IMG/VR virus record: IMGVR_UViG_3300012928_000010
Span: 1-42,839 of that record
DNA: 42,839 nt
DNA from: a virus
Reading direction: 5' to 3' (one strand)
This document shows, one piece after another, positions 1-7,854 of the stretch (positions are counted from its first letter, which is position 1; the number at the start of each line of letters is the position of its first letter). Below the pieces are notes generated by a model. That model made no database searches, was not told where the DNA came from, and saw only the letters and a program-made list of their open reading frames with translations. Made by a program: the position numbers and the translations under genes.

Positions 1-86
1 GCAAGATCAATTATATACTGTAATCTATCATGACCTTCTAAAGGAGACATTTCTTCGCCTCTTGATTTTATCTTATCTATTATCAT
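1..86 (-). CDS. SufE-like protein, N-terminal fragment (cut by window edge)
   Basis: An ATG at 86-84 (minus) overlaps the TGA of gp46 as ATGA and opens a frame that runs off the left edge. Only 28 residues are visible. They contain a segment (SPLEGHDRLQYIIDL, residues 14-28) resembling the N-terminal helix of SufE/CsdE proteins, where an acidic stretch leads into a DRYxYLIELG-type motif. SufE proteins accept sulfur from cysteine desulfurase for Fe-S cluster assembly. The catalytic cysteine would lie outside the window, so function cannot be confirmed. The overlap implies co-transcription and translational coupling with gp46/gp47. The reading frame is fairly secure; the family call is tentative. 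Confidence 0.45.
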   Translation of the reverse strand, partial: MIIDKIKSRGEEMSPLEGHDRLQYIIDL

Positions 87-1858
87 TCATTATGTATTTC
101 CACATCATTTTCATATGATGTGAATCCGTTTTCCTTCAATACCTTTAATACGTGTGTTACTCTTCCAACAAGTTCGTCTTTGTGTGATATAAGATAAACA
201 TTCTTTTCACGTTCACGACCCATTTTCTTCAATATGGCCAACGAATTTTCAACACCACTGGTATCCATACCTGAATCAACAAGCTCGTCAATGAACAGTA
301 AGTTAATATTCTGATATAAACTCTCCCAAACATCGCGAAATGCGAAGCTCATTCCTAATATCAGTCTATTACGCTCACCTCTGGAAAGATTGTCAAAGTC
401 AAGATCTTGTCCAAGCTGTGTAATTTCAACACTTAGGTCATTCATAAACACAACTTGATGGGGCAGACCTAGCTTGTCAAGATAATGTGTAAGCCTGTTG
501 TTCAGATATGAAAGGTTTTGATCAATGATCTTCTTACGAATAAAGCTGTCTTTATTAGTAAGCAGTTTTAGTAAGAACTCTTGATGTTCTTTTAGATCAT
601 TGAATGCATTGATTGTTGACCAATCAATTTCTTGAATTCCTGTATTTGTTAAATCGTCAATCTGTTCTTGATAAGGATCAGTTTCAGTATTTGTATTTTG
701 CAATGCTTGTTGTAGCTGTGCAACATTTTGTTTATGATCATAAACTTCTTTTATAGTTTCATAAAAGGTATCAGGGCGTCCATTTATATCGCCTATATCA
801 CTTAATTGATCTGTTGCAATTTTTAATTTGTCTGTTATTTCTTTTTGATAGGCCAGGGCATCTTCGAGCTCTTTGGCTTTTTTATCTTCAATTTCTTTGA
901 CCTTATCTTCTTGTAGCTCTTGACCACAAGCATAACAAACAGCGTTGTCAAGTTCTGATATATCCTTTGTTACTTTATCTACTGATTTATCTGCTCTTAG
1001 TAATGCAGACTCGAGTGTGGAAGTTTCTTTCTTAAGGTTATTTATTTTTGTGTTTAACTCTTCCCAGTTTTGTAGTTTTTCATGCTTGTCAAGTTCAGAA
1101 TCTACATCAAGATGTTCTAACTCATCAATTCCCTTTTGTAATTTTTCAATATTTGTTTTCTTGGTAGATTCCCATGCACTTTGCTTTAGTTTTAAACTGT
1201 CAATAGTTTCTGTAATTCTTTCATTGCTTTGTTGTTGTGCATTTATTTTTGCATTTTCTTCTGTAATTGAATCTTTTGTTTCACGTATTTTTTCTTTTAG
1301 TTTTTCTGCTTTTTCTGAAAGTATTGTTATACCAAGTAACTGTTCAATGATATCTTTTTGATCGTTTACTTTCATGCTTAGGAAAGGTTCTGTATAAGTG
1401 TTCAATGCAAGAATGTGCTTGAACATGTTATGACTCATTCCAAGTAGTTCATTTATAGTTTCTTGTGTTTTTCTACTGTCACCTTGACTTTCGTCTATTA
1501 GTTCTTGTTCTTCATCATTTACAAAAAACTTTAGTACATTAGGACTTCTACCTCTTTCTACCTTATAATTTACATTATCTTTTTCAAATGTAAGTGTAAC
1601 CAACATGCCTTTATTGTTGGTTTTGTTAATTAAGTTATTTCTTTTGATATTTGTTAAAGCAACACCATATAAGGCGTAACTTAATGCGTTTATTATTGTG
1701 GTTTTACCAGTACCGTTTCTTGACCCCATATCATCACCACCTTGGTCAAGATTTTCACCAAGCACTAATGTTAATTGTTGTTTGTCAAAGTCAACAGCCT
1801 GGGTTTGATTACCCACACTCATAAAGTTTTTTACTGTTAAATTTTTTATCTTAATCAT
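83..1858 (-). CDS. 46: gp46-like recombination endonuclease subunit (Rad50/SbcC family ATPase)
   Basis: This 591-residue SMC-like ATPase forms the Rad50 half of the gp46/gp47 nuclease, which resects DNA ends for recombination-dependent replication and host DNA breakdown. Visible motifs are Walker A RNGTGKTT (47-54), a long charged coiled coil (about 180-400) interrupted by a zinc hook CYAC (C308, C311), an ABC signature LSRGE (491-495) and Walker B LLFIDE with catalytic E525. Length is close to T4 gp46 (560). The ATG overlaps the TGA of gp47 (ATGA), and the gene's own stop overlaps the next ATG, so at least three genes are translationally chained. All key motifs are present and the gene looks intact. 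Confidence 0.95.
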   Translation of the reverse strand: MIKIKNLTVKNFMSVGNQTQAVDFDKQQLTLVLGENLDQGGDDMGSRNGTGKTTIINALSYALYGVALTNIKRNNLINKTNNKGMLVTLTFEKDNVNYKVERGRSPNVLKFFVNDEEQELIDESQGDSRKTQETINELLGMSHNMFKHILALNTYTEPFLSMKVNDQKDIIEQLLGITILSEKAEKLKEKIRETKDSITEENAKINAQQQSNERITETIDSLKLKQSAWESTKKTNIEKLQKGIDELEHLDVDSELDKHEKLQNWEELNTKINNLKKETSTLESALLRADKSVDKVTKDISELDNAVCYACGQELQEDKVKEIEDKKAKELEDALAYQKEITDKLKIATDQLSDIGDINGRPDTFYETIKEVYDHKQNVAQLQQALQNTNTETDPYQEQIDDLTNTGIQEIDWSTINAFNDLKEHQEFLLKLLTNKDSFIRKKIIDQNLSYLNNRLTHYLDKLGLPHQVVFMNDLSVEITQLGQDLDFDNLSRGERNRLILGMSFAFRDVWESLYQNINLLFIDELVDSGMDTSGVENSLAILKKMGREREKNVYLISHKDELVGRVTHVLKVLKENGFTSYENDVEIHNE

Positions 1859-2865
1859 ATTTCGTCATAAATCCTCAACAGCAAGTTCTTGTCGTATTGT
1901 TCTGTGTCAATTGCAGTAATCTCCTTCGTGACAATCTGATCAACGCTTTCAAACTGACTTATATCAATGTCAGTGTGTATTTCTTCGTCCTGTTGGCTAG
2001 GAATTAGTGTTATTTCTCTACAGTCATAGTCGTTTACAAATGTTTCTTTAATAAAACTAGCTTCTTCGTATGATATTGGCAAGTCTAATGTAACTCTCAG
2101 ATACATTTTATCTTTTAACAGTGTGTCTTTTTCATCTAAGAGTTTAGAAAGTTTTATTGTACGATACTTAGGACAATTTTCCCAGTTGATGTATTCTGGT
2201 TCTTTGTTATTTTCTTTATCAAGTATCATCATGCCACGTTCATCATCCCATGCATCTGCATAGTTGTGCGGAAATGCATTACCCATGTAATGAATTTTTC
2301 CTTGAACTTGCCTTTTATGAAAATGTCCACTGAACACATAATCTTGATGTTTGAAATGTTCAGCTCTTAGTTCACCGTGTTCTGGCATCTTTACCATTGC
2401 ATTCATATAGAAGTGTGGTAATTCAAAATGTCCAAACATATACTTGGCTTTTATTTTAGAAATCTTTTTCCATTCTTCACCTACTAACCAAGGAACTAGA
2501 GCAACATTATCTTCTTCTACTATTTCATCAATATAAGTTATACCTGGAATATGTTTTCCAAACTCAAGAGAATAAATGTCTCGCTTATCTTTGTAATATA
2601 AGTCATGGTTACCAGCAAAGAAATAAAACTTATCAAATGCTTTTCCAAGTTTTTCTAAACATCTTGTTGTACTGTCAAGGGTCTGAACATTAATACTGTT
2701 TCTATTGTGATGCCAGTCGCCACAAAAGATACCAGTTTCGCAGTTGTTTTCTTTTGCTTTTTGGATAAACCAATCTACAAATTCTTCACAATCCTGCAAA
2801 TGAATTTTACTATTGGACTTTAAACCTAAATGGATGTCCGTAAATACCGCCGCTTTTTTAAACAC
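1855..2865 (-). CDS. 47: gp47-like recombination endonuclease subunit (Mre11/SbcD family)
   Basis: This 336-residue metallophosphoesterase is the nuclease partner of gp46. Metal-binding motifs appear in the expected order: D10-x-H12 (FTDIHLG), D50 in CGDWHHNR, N86-H87-D88 in AGNHD, then GHFELPH and SGHFHKR. Length matches T4 gp47 (339). The start is a GTG at 2865-2863, supported by a strong Shine-Dalgarno AGGAAGGA (plus-strand 2873-2880) seven bases upstream. A consensus sigma-70 promoter lies just ahead. The 3' end overlaps gp46 by four bases. Confidence 0.95.
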   Translation of the reverse strand: MFKKAAVFTDIHLGLKSNSKIHLQDCEEFVDWFIQKAKENNCETGIFCGDWHHNRNSINVQTLDSTTRCLEKLGKAFDKFYFFAGNHDLYYKDKRDIYSLEFGKHIPGITYIDEIVEEDNVALVPWLVGEEWKKISKIKAKYMFGHFELPHFYMNAMVKMPEHGELRAEHFKHQDYVFSGHFHKRQVQGKIHYMGNAFPHNYADAWDDERGMMILDKENNKEPEYINWENCPKYRTIKLSKLLDEKDTLLKDKMYLRVTLDLPISYEEASFIKETFVNDYDCREITLIPSQQDEEIHTDIDISQFESVDQIVTKEITAIDTEQYDKNLLLRIYDEI

Positions 2866-2885
2866 TTCGCAATCCTTCCTTTGTC

Positions 2886-2914
2886 ATTATAGCTTAAAAA
2901 TTGTATAATGTCAA
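2886..2914 (-). promoter_or_regulatory. Consensus sigma-70 promoter for gp47-gp46
   Basis: Read on the minus strand, TTGACA (plus 2909-2914) is followed by a 17-base spacer and TATAAT (plus 2886-2891). This is a perfect match to the bacterial housekeeping consensus. The -35 box overlaps the gp55 stop codon (2911-2913). Predicted transcription start is near 2879, giving a leader of about 14 bases that includes part of the gp47 ribosome-binding site. Confidence 0.85.
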
Positions 2915-3762
2915 GACTTTTCGGACGAAGTGGTTGGAGTAGTTACTTCACCGTGTCTTTCTTTTGATCTTTCCCATTCACCTTGAGCTTGTCTTGTGTA
3001 ACTAGGATTCATATTATTCATTTCTAGTATATCATCTCTAATGTTTTGGTTTCTTTTTTCAATATTGATTACTCTAACAAATGAATTAGTAACAGCCGCG
3101 GTGTAATATGCAAAAGGATTATTTGATTTTGATTCGTCAAACTGCAATCCAATTTGTGATAATTGTAAAATTGCTTGTCCTCGCATTTCGTCATTATAGG
3201 TATAACCCCTTACATTGCCTCTAGTAGCATACCTATCACACAGTTTCATCCACATCATAGCTAACTTATTTGTTGCCTGACCATGACCTTTGTTAAAGTA
3301 ACCGTTTTCCATTCCGCCTTCCCAATGGCTCTTGCCTATGCATACGAGCTCATCCTTGTCGTTAAATTTATAATGTTGAAACGGAGGAAAATTTAATTTT
3401 ACTTTTGTATCTGCAACTGTTTTCGGATTTTTCTTACGTCCTGGTTCTTCAGGTATATGATCAAAAGTCATAATTCTAAAGATCAAGTCATATTTGTCAA
3501 TCTTTTTGTAATCTATGGCAAATTCTGCCAATTTTACTCTTTTGTTTTGTGCTTTTGCTTCTTCAAATGCTTCTTGCTGTAATCTCTTTGCCTTATTTCT
3601 TTTTGCTTCTGCTATAGTTCTAATGTTAACTTTGTCTTTACTAGGTAATATTATGTCATATTTTGCATACTCTGGGTCTGTATAACTACAGAAAGTATTT
3701 TTGGACCTTGCTATTTCTGCCAATATGTCCTTGTTGTTTAAGTAATTAATGCGTTTGTTCAT
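2911..3762 (-). CDS. 55: gp55-like sigma factor for late transcription
   Basis: A 283-residue protein whose C-terminal half resembles the sigma region 2-like core of T4 gp55. That segment, about residues 190-250, includes YNDEMRGQAI, then FDESKSNNPFAYYT and a basic helix VRVINIEKRNQNIRDDIL. gp55 binds host core RNA polymerase and recognises the TATAAATA late box. Its position beside gp47/gp46, as in T4-like genomes, and the late boxes in this window support the call. It is about 100 residues longer than T4 gp55 (185); the extra part is N-terminal, Lys/Glu-rich and of unknown function. The C-terminus is hydrophilic (TTPTTSSEKS), without an obvious hydrophobic clamp-binding tail. ATG at 3762 follows GGAG (plus 3768-3771) at five bases. 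Confidence 0.85.
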   Translation of the reverse strand: MNKRINYLNNKDILAEIARSKNTFCSYTDPEYAKYDIILPSKDKVNIRTIAEAKRNKAKRLQQEAFEEAKAQNKRVKLAEFAIDYKKIDKYDLIFRIMTFDHIPEEPGRKKNPKTVADTKVKLNFPPFQHYKFNDKDELVCIGKSHWEGGMENGYFNKGHGQATNKLAMMWMKLCDRYATRGNVRGYTYNDEMRGQAILQLSQIGLQFDESKSNNPFAYYTAAVTNSFVRVINIEKRNQNIRDDILEMNNMNPSYTRQAQGEWERSKERHGEVTTPTTSSEKS

Positions 3763-3784
3763 GTTATCTCCAAGATTATATCAT

Positions 3785-3813
3785 ATTATAAACTACTCTG
3801 TTAATTTTGTCAA
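3785..3813 (-). promoter_or_regulatory. Consensus sigma-70 promoter for gp55
   Basis: On the minus strand, TTGACA (plus 3808-3813), a 17-base spacer and TATAAT (plus 3785-3790) form a perfect housekeeping promoter. Predicted start is near 3778, a leader of about 16 bases. A second TATAAT lies ten bases downstream (plus 3775-3780) but has no matching -35 and is probably incidental. The -35 touches the divergent late box on the other strand. Confidence 0.85.
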
Positions 3814-3820
3814 CTAAATA
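3813..3820 (+). promoter_or_regulatory. Late promoter for the baseplate operon (ACTAAATA)
   Basis: ACTAAATA differs from the T4 late box TATAAATA at the first two positions. It is placed to start transcription near 3826, leaving a leader of about 15 bases with the Shine-Dalgarno AGGAG (3828-3832) eight bases before the ATG. It is the only candidate promoter ahead of the first structural gene. Confidence 0.65.
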
Positions 3821-3840
3821 ATGTTATAGGAGATCCAATT

Positions 3841-4764
3841 ATGCCAACACTTTTTAAAAACGGAGTCATTTCAAAAAATGGTAAAAACATGGGGGTGTCA
3901 GTACCACCTGACGGTACAAATGCATCAGGACAGAATACTGCCTCTGGAAATGTGCCAGATTTTTTAAGTGGAGGAGTAGACAAAGTCAAAGATATTGGAC
4001 AAAAAATATTCAGTGGTGTTGGTGATACTGCTGAAAATTTCATGAGTAATATCCGTGGAAAGAATTTGCCAGGAAAAGCAACTGAAATATCATCAAAAGA
4101 AACAGCATACTGGGGATACGGAGATATCGAAGATCGAGATTGGCGTGTATCATTGAGCATGCCGGAACATAATGCATATAAACAGTCACCTTTAATGGAA
4201 CCCCTTAGACAAACAGGTGGTAGAATGGTATTTCCTTATACGCCCACAATCATTCTTAGTCACTCTGCGAATTATAATCAAATTCAACCTATACATAATA
4301 ATTATCCGTTCTTTGCATACAACAACTCACAAGTGGATCAACTTGTTATCACTGGACAGTTTTATTGTCAAAATGCTATAGAAGCAAGATATTGGATTGG
4401 TTGTTTACAGTATTTGAGATCAGTAACGAAAATGTCATACGGAGACGATACATTTGAAAAAAGTAATGTAGGTGCACCTCCTCCTATCGTAAAATTAAAT
4501 GGATACGGAGATTATGTGTTTAAAAATGTTCCTGTGTTAATTACACAGTTTACAGTTGACCTACCAAATGAAGTAGATTATCTCGGTACAGGATTTGCTG
4601 GAGAAGATGTTGACGAAGAAGGAGGTCACATGGACGTAACTTGGGCACCTGCAGAATCACAATTTACAGTAACTTGTCAACCAGTATACAGCAGATCAAA
4701 AGTACAGAAATTTGATTACAGCACATTTGTTCAAGGTAGTGATATAAGCAAAGGATATATTTAA
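3841..4764 (+). CDS. Baseplate tail-tube cap/initiator protein (gp48/gp54-like)
   Basis: A 307-residue protein that opens the baseplate operon. After a Gly/Ser/Asn-rich N-terminus (1-80) it has a compact domain beginning RMVFPYTPTIILSHSANY, with later segments QLVITGQFYCQNAIEARYW, PPPIVKLNGYGDYVFKNVPV and FTVTCQPVYSR. This pattern is familiar from the tube-like proteins placed just before gp53 in marine T4-like phages. In T4, gp48 and gp54 sit on the hub and nucleate the tail tube, and both have tube-protein folds. I cannot tell which of the two this is, or whether it does both jobs, so no symbol is given. Its stop overlaps the gp53 start (TAATG). Confidence 0.65.
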   Translation: MPTLFKNGVISKNGKNMGVSVPPDGTNASGQNTASGNVPDFLSGGVDKVKDIGQKIFSGVGDTAENFMSNIRGKNLPGKATEISSKETAYWGYGDIEDRDWRVSLSMPEHNAYKQSPLMEPLRQTGGRMVFPYTPTIILSHSANYNQIQPIHNNYPFFAYNNSQVDQLVITGQFYCQNAIEARYWIGCLQYLRSVTKMSYGDDTFEKSNVGAPPPIVKLNGYGDYVFKNVPVLITQFTVDLPNEVDYLGTGFAGEDVDEEGGHMDVTWAPAESQFTVTCQPVYSRSKVQKFDYSTFVQGSDISKGYI

Positions 4765-5054
4765 TGAGTAGCAGTCCTTATTCTAAAACAAACACAACAT
4801 TTGATAATACACTAGATATTTTGACAATCAGACCGGTGCCTGCATTTTCGAGTGATGCTTTATATACTATAGAGCCTCAATACCATCAAAGGCCAGATTT
4901 ACTTGCTTTTGATTTATATAAAGATTCAAGACTTTGGTGGATATTCGCTCAAAGGAATTTAGATGTAATGGAAGATCCTATTTACGACTTAACAGCAGGA
5001 AAACAAATTTATCTCCCTCAAGCAGACAAAGTCAAAGAAACCTTAGGAGATTAA
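4764..5054 (+). CDS. 53: Baseplate wedge protein gp53-like
   Basis: A 96-residue protein with the segment RPDLLAFDLYKDSRLWWIFA (43-62), then NLDVMEDPIYDLTAGKQIYLP. This is the typical gp53/LysM-like core (low-complexity start, RPDLLAYDLYGD-like, WWVFAxRN, DPIxDxxxGxxIxxP). It is about half the length of T4 gp53 (196). In T4, gp53 clamps wedges together around the hub. It starts inside the stop of the preceding gene (TAATG) and is followed one base later by the hub gene. Confidence 0.8.
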   Translation: MSSSPYSKTNTTFDNTLDILTIRPVPAFSSDALYTIEPQYHQRPDLLAFDLYKDSRLWWIFAQRNLDVMEDPIYDLTAGKQIYLPQADKVKETLGD

Positions 5055-5055
5055 A

Positions 5056-7854
5056 ATGGCCCAAGGGTATGTTTACTCAGGCACAGGTAGAAACAGAAAG
5101 TTTGTCAGAGACAGTAACGGCAATCCCGTTAGATCTGGCAAGGTAGAAAAAGAAGAACCAAAAAAGCAACTCACTCCTGAAGAACAAGAAGCAGGACGTC
5201 AACAATGGAATAGTTTAGTAGACGCAGGTGTTGTTCCGGCAGGACTTTATGTGGGCAAAGATGGAAGTCTTGGAAAGACTAATGTAATTAAACCTGCCGC
5301 TGTAAAAGAAGAAAGCAGTGTTGTTGGTGATACAGATACAGTTTATCAAGACGCTATCTTAAAAGCCGCCGCTAAAAAAATTACAGAGACTTTTGAGGGG
5401 AATACTCTTCCTCTTCCTAATGAATTAGAAAAATTTGCATCAATAAATCATATTTTTAGCTTTGGTTGTATTTCTAACGCTGAACTTAATTTTCCAGATA
5501 AAACATATAGAGTCAACGGACTACGTGCTGGCCAACAAGTTTTAAGAAGCGGAGGTATAGGAAATAAAAAACCACGCACCTATGCAGAAAAAGTTTACGG
5601 GACAGATACTGAATATTTTATAGATGAAGTGGAAATTGGAACATATATTGCTCCAAACCCTAAAAGTAGAGGTACAAACTTTTTTCAAATTAGTTTCAAG
5701 GTTACAGAACCTTACAGCATGGGACAGTTATTACAAACTATGCAGATTTGTGCAAGGAATGCCGGACATCAAAACTATCTTGAATCACCTTGGTTACTAA
5801 TACTTGAAACCATAGGATATGATGATAATCAAAATATAATACAAGGACCAAAAAGGATCTTTCCAATGAAGGTAGTATCAGTAAACTTCAATGTTACTAC
5901 TGAGGGAGCAGTGTATGATTTTGTTTGTAGTGCGTTTAATGATGAAGCATTTACGGATCAAGCTCAAGGACTTATGGTTAATGTAAACATATCAGGAAGA
6001 ACTGTAGAAGAAATATTACAGTCTGGACTCAACAGTTTATCAACAGCAATTAACACAGCAAAATTAAATGCACAGAAGGAATCTAAAAATCCTAAAATTG
6101 ATACGGATGAATACATAATTATTTTTCCAAAAGAACAAGCAAGTAAAGATTTTGCAAATGAATTTGGCACTACAGACACAAGTGCAAAAATTGGTGATAT
6201 AGCACAAAAAGAATTTACAGACGAACAACTAGATGATGCACTAACCACAGCAGATACAACACTAGCAAATCTTATGGACGATACAGGAAGAAAATATGTC
6301 ACTAAATTTGCAAAAAAGAAATTTGTAGAAAACCAACTTGGCTTTAGTGTTGAAAGAAGTAATCTAAGTGAAGCATTAAAGAAAAAATTTACAGGTATTG
6401 GCGGTGAGGTAAATGAAATAGGAACACAAAAAATACTAACCAAAGATAGTCTAAGTCCAGGTAATATGAATTTTGGACTTTCTCAGTTTGCTTATAATAA
6501 AGACACAAATATAATTGAACGTCAAGGTGTAAAAATAGATAAGACCGGAAGATCAATACAATTTAGAGCAGGCACAAAAATACAAAAAATTATAGAAGAG
6601 ATTGTTCTTTTAAGTGATTACGGAAACAAAATTACTGACAAAGGCGTAACAGCAAAACCAAATGGAATGATTGATTGGTTTAGAATACAATCAAATGTTT
6701 TTCAATTGGATAGTCCTGAACACGAATCAATATATGGTCGTCCGCCTAGAATTTATGTTTTTAGAGTTACACCTTATGAAGTACATAAAAGTGTATTCCA
6801 AATGCCAAATGACCCTCCTCCAGGATATGCAGAATTAGAAAAAGAAGCTGTAAAGCATTACAACTACATGTACACAGGACAAAACAAAGATATACTAGAA
6901 TTTGATTTACAATTTAACAATGCTTTTTACGCCGCAATTAGTAGTGCAAACAACGCTTTAAGTACTAAAGCAAGTGAAAAAGGTAAAGACAAAAAAGAAA
7001 CTGAATATGAAGCTACAGGAGAAATCAAAACTCAGTACAACGAAGCACAAAAAGCCCTGCATGATAATGCTCCGTCAAACTCAGAATCAGGAGGAGCCAC
7101 AGCTGAAGGACCAGAACAAAGAATTGCAAGAGCTTTCAATGAAGCTGTTATGAACAGTGATGCTGATTTAATCACAGGAACTATGACCATAATGGGTGAT
7201 CCTTATTTTCTTGCAGATAGTGGTGTAGGAAATTTCAATAGTGAAGCTACAAAATTTTTAAATTTAAATGCAGACGGTTCAATGAATCACAGCAGTAGCC
7301 AAGTTGACGTTTTAATTAATTTTAGAACTCCATTGGATATTACACAACAAGGACCACAGTTTGCAGGAAGTGCAATCGGAGTTAAGGATTTCAGTGGTCT
7401 TTATCAGGTAATTAGTGTTAATAATAGTTTTAGACAAAATGAATTTACTCAAGAATTACAAATGGTAAGACGTAAGAATTATCAGATGAAAGATGCACAA
7501 ACTTTGATTACAGAAAAACAGCAAGAAGTTAAAAAGAAATATGATGCGGCTGTTGCGGCGGCGAAAAAAGACGGTGACAAATATGATGTTGCTTTTGCGA
7601 AAGCTGATAAAAATGCTGACGGAAAACTTACTCTTGCAGAAGAAAGAGAATTTGCAACATTGGTTGGTGTAGATTCAGATGAATTTAAAAATGCAAAAAT
7701 TAAAGCAACAGGTCAAGCAGATGAAGCAAGAGCAAAAGACAAGGAAGCGAAAAAGAAAGCTGAACTTGATGCTAAGAACAAACAGATAGAATCAACCGGC
7801 GGCGGAAATTTAAGATTAAACAGGGATGGCACTACAAGAGGTAGAGGACTTTAA
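5056..7854 (+). CDS. Baseplate central hub protein, gp27-like by position and C-terminal motif, with EF-hand loop
   Basis: A 932-residue protein between gp53 and the gp5 spike. Residues about 128-320 form a conserved domain (from INHIFSFGCISNAELN through FKVTEPYSMGQLLQTMQI and NYLESPWLLILETIGYD). Residues about 750-820 end with FSGLYQVISVNNSFRQNEF and LQMVRRKNYQ, which resembles the terminal strand pattern of gp27/gp44/gpD hub proteins (F-G-Y-V-x-S-V-x-H-x-F). Hubs usually lie just upstream of their spike, as here. It is much larger than T4 gp27 (391). A Lys/Ala-rich tail (about 820-932) contains a canonical EF-hand loop (851-862). Shine-Dalgarno AGGAG (5045-5049) is six bases upstream. The virion role is well supported; gp27 equivalence is inference. 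Confidence 0.6.
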   Translation: MAQGYVYSGTGRNRKFVRDSNGNPVRSGKVEKEEPKKQLTPEEQEAGRQQWNSLVDAGVVPAGLYVGKDGSLGKTNVIKPAAVKEESSVVGDTDTVYQDAILKAAAKKITETFEGNTLPLPNELEKFASINHIFSFGCISNAELNFPDKTYRVNGLRAGQQVLRSGGIGNKKPRTYAEKVYGTDTEYFIDEVEIGTYIAPNPKSRGTNFFQISFKVTEPYSMGQLLQTMQICARNAGHQNYLESPWLLILETIGYDDNQNIIQGPKRIFPMKVVSVNFNVTTEGAVYDFVCSAFNDEAFTDQAQGLMVNVNISGRTVEEILQSGLNSLSTAINTAKLNAQKESKNPKIDTDEYIIIFPKEQASKDFANEFGTTDTSAKIGDIAQKEFTDEQLDDALTTADTTLANLMDDTGRKYVTKFAKKKFVENQLGFSVERSNLSEALKKKFTGIGGEVNEIGTQKILTKDSLSPGNMNFGLSQFAYNKDTNIIERQGVKIDKTGRSIQFRAGTKIQKIIEEIVLLSDYGNKITDKGVTAKPNGMIDWFRIQSNVFQLDSPEHESIYGRPPRIYVFRVTPYEVHKSVFQMPNDPPPGYAELEKEAVKHYNYMYTGQNKDILEFDLQFNNAFYAAISSANNALSTKASEKGKDKKETEYEATGEIKTQYNEAQKALHDNAPSNSESGGATAEGPEQRIARAFNEAVMNSDADLITGTMTIMGDPYFLADSGVGNFNSEATKFLNLNADGSMNHSSSQVDVLINFRTPLDITQQGPQFAGSAIGVKDFSGLYQVISVNNSFRQNEFTQELQMVRRKNYQMKDAQTLITEKQQEVKKKYDAAVAAAKKDGDKYDVAFAKADKNADGKLTLAEEREFATLVGVDSDEFKNAKIKATGQADEARAKDKEAKKKAELDAKNKQIESTGGGNLRLNRDGTTRGRGL
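7606..7641 (+). other. EF-hand calcium-binding loop in the hub protein
   Basis: Codons 851-862 of the hub gene encode DKNADGKLTLAE, which fits the 12-residue EF-hand loop: acidic or amide ligands at positions 1, 3 and 5, Gly at 6, hydrophobic at 8, Glu at 12. Flanking sequences are helix-prone (VAFAKA before, EREFATLVG after). Only one loop is seen; dockerin-like or single EF-hands occur in secreted proteins. Confidence 0.75.

Noticed and set aside
945-1361. Plus-strand 138-codon open frame inside gp46
   Set aside because: It lies antisense to a confidently identified gene, is Ser/Phe-rich as expected from an antisense coiled-coil region, and has no ribosome-binding site or promoter.
3775-3780. 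Second TATAAT ahead of gp55 as a separate promoter
   Set aside because: There is no -35 at proper spacing, and its start site would fall within the ribosome-binding site.
4934-5146. Plus-strand 70-codon frame across the gp53/hub junction
   Set aside because: It is out of phase with both well-supported genes and has no ribosome-binding site.
5964-6443. Minus-strand 159-codon open frame inside the hub gene
   Set aside because: It is antisense to a conserved virion gene, shows no recognisable motif, and its composition is that of a shadow frame.
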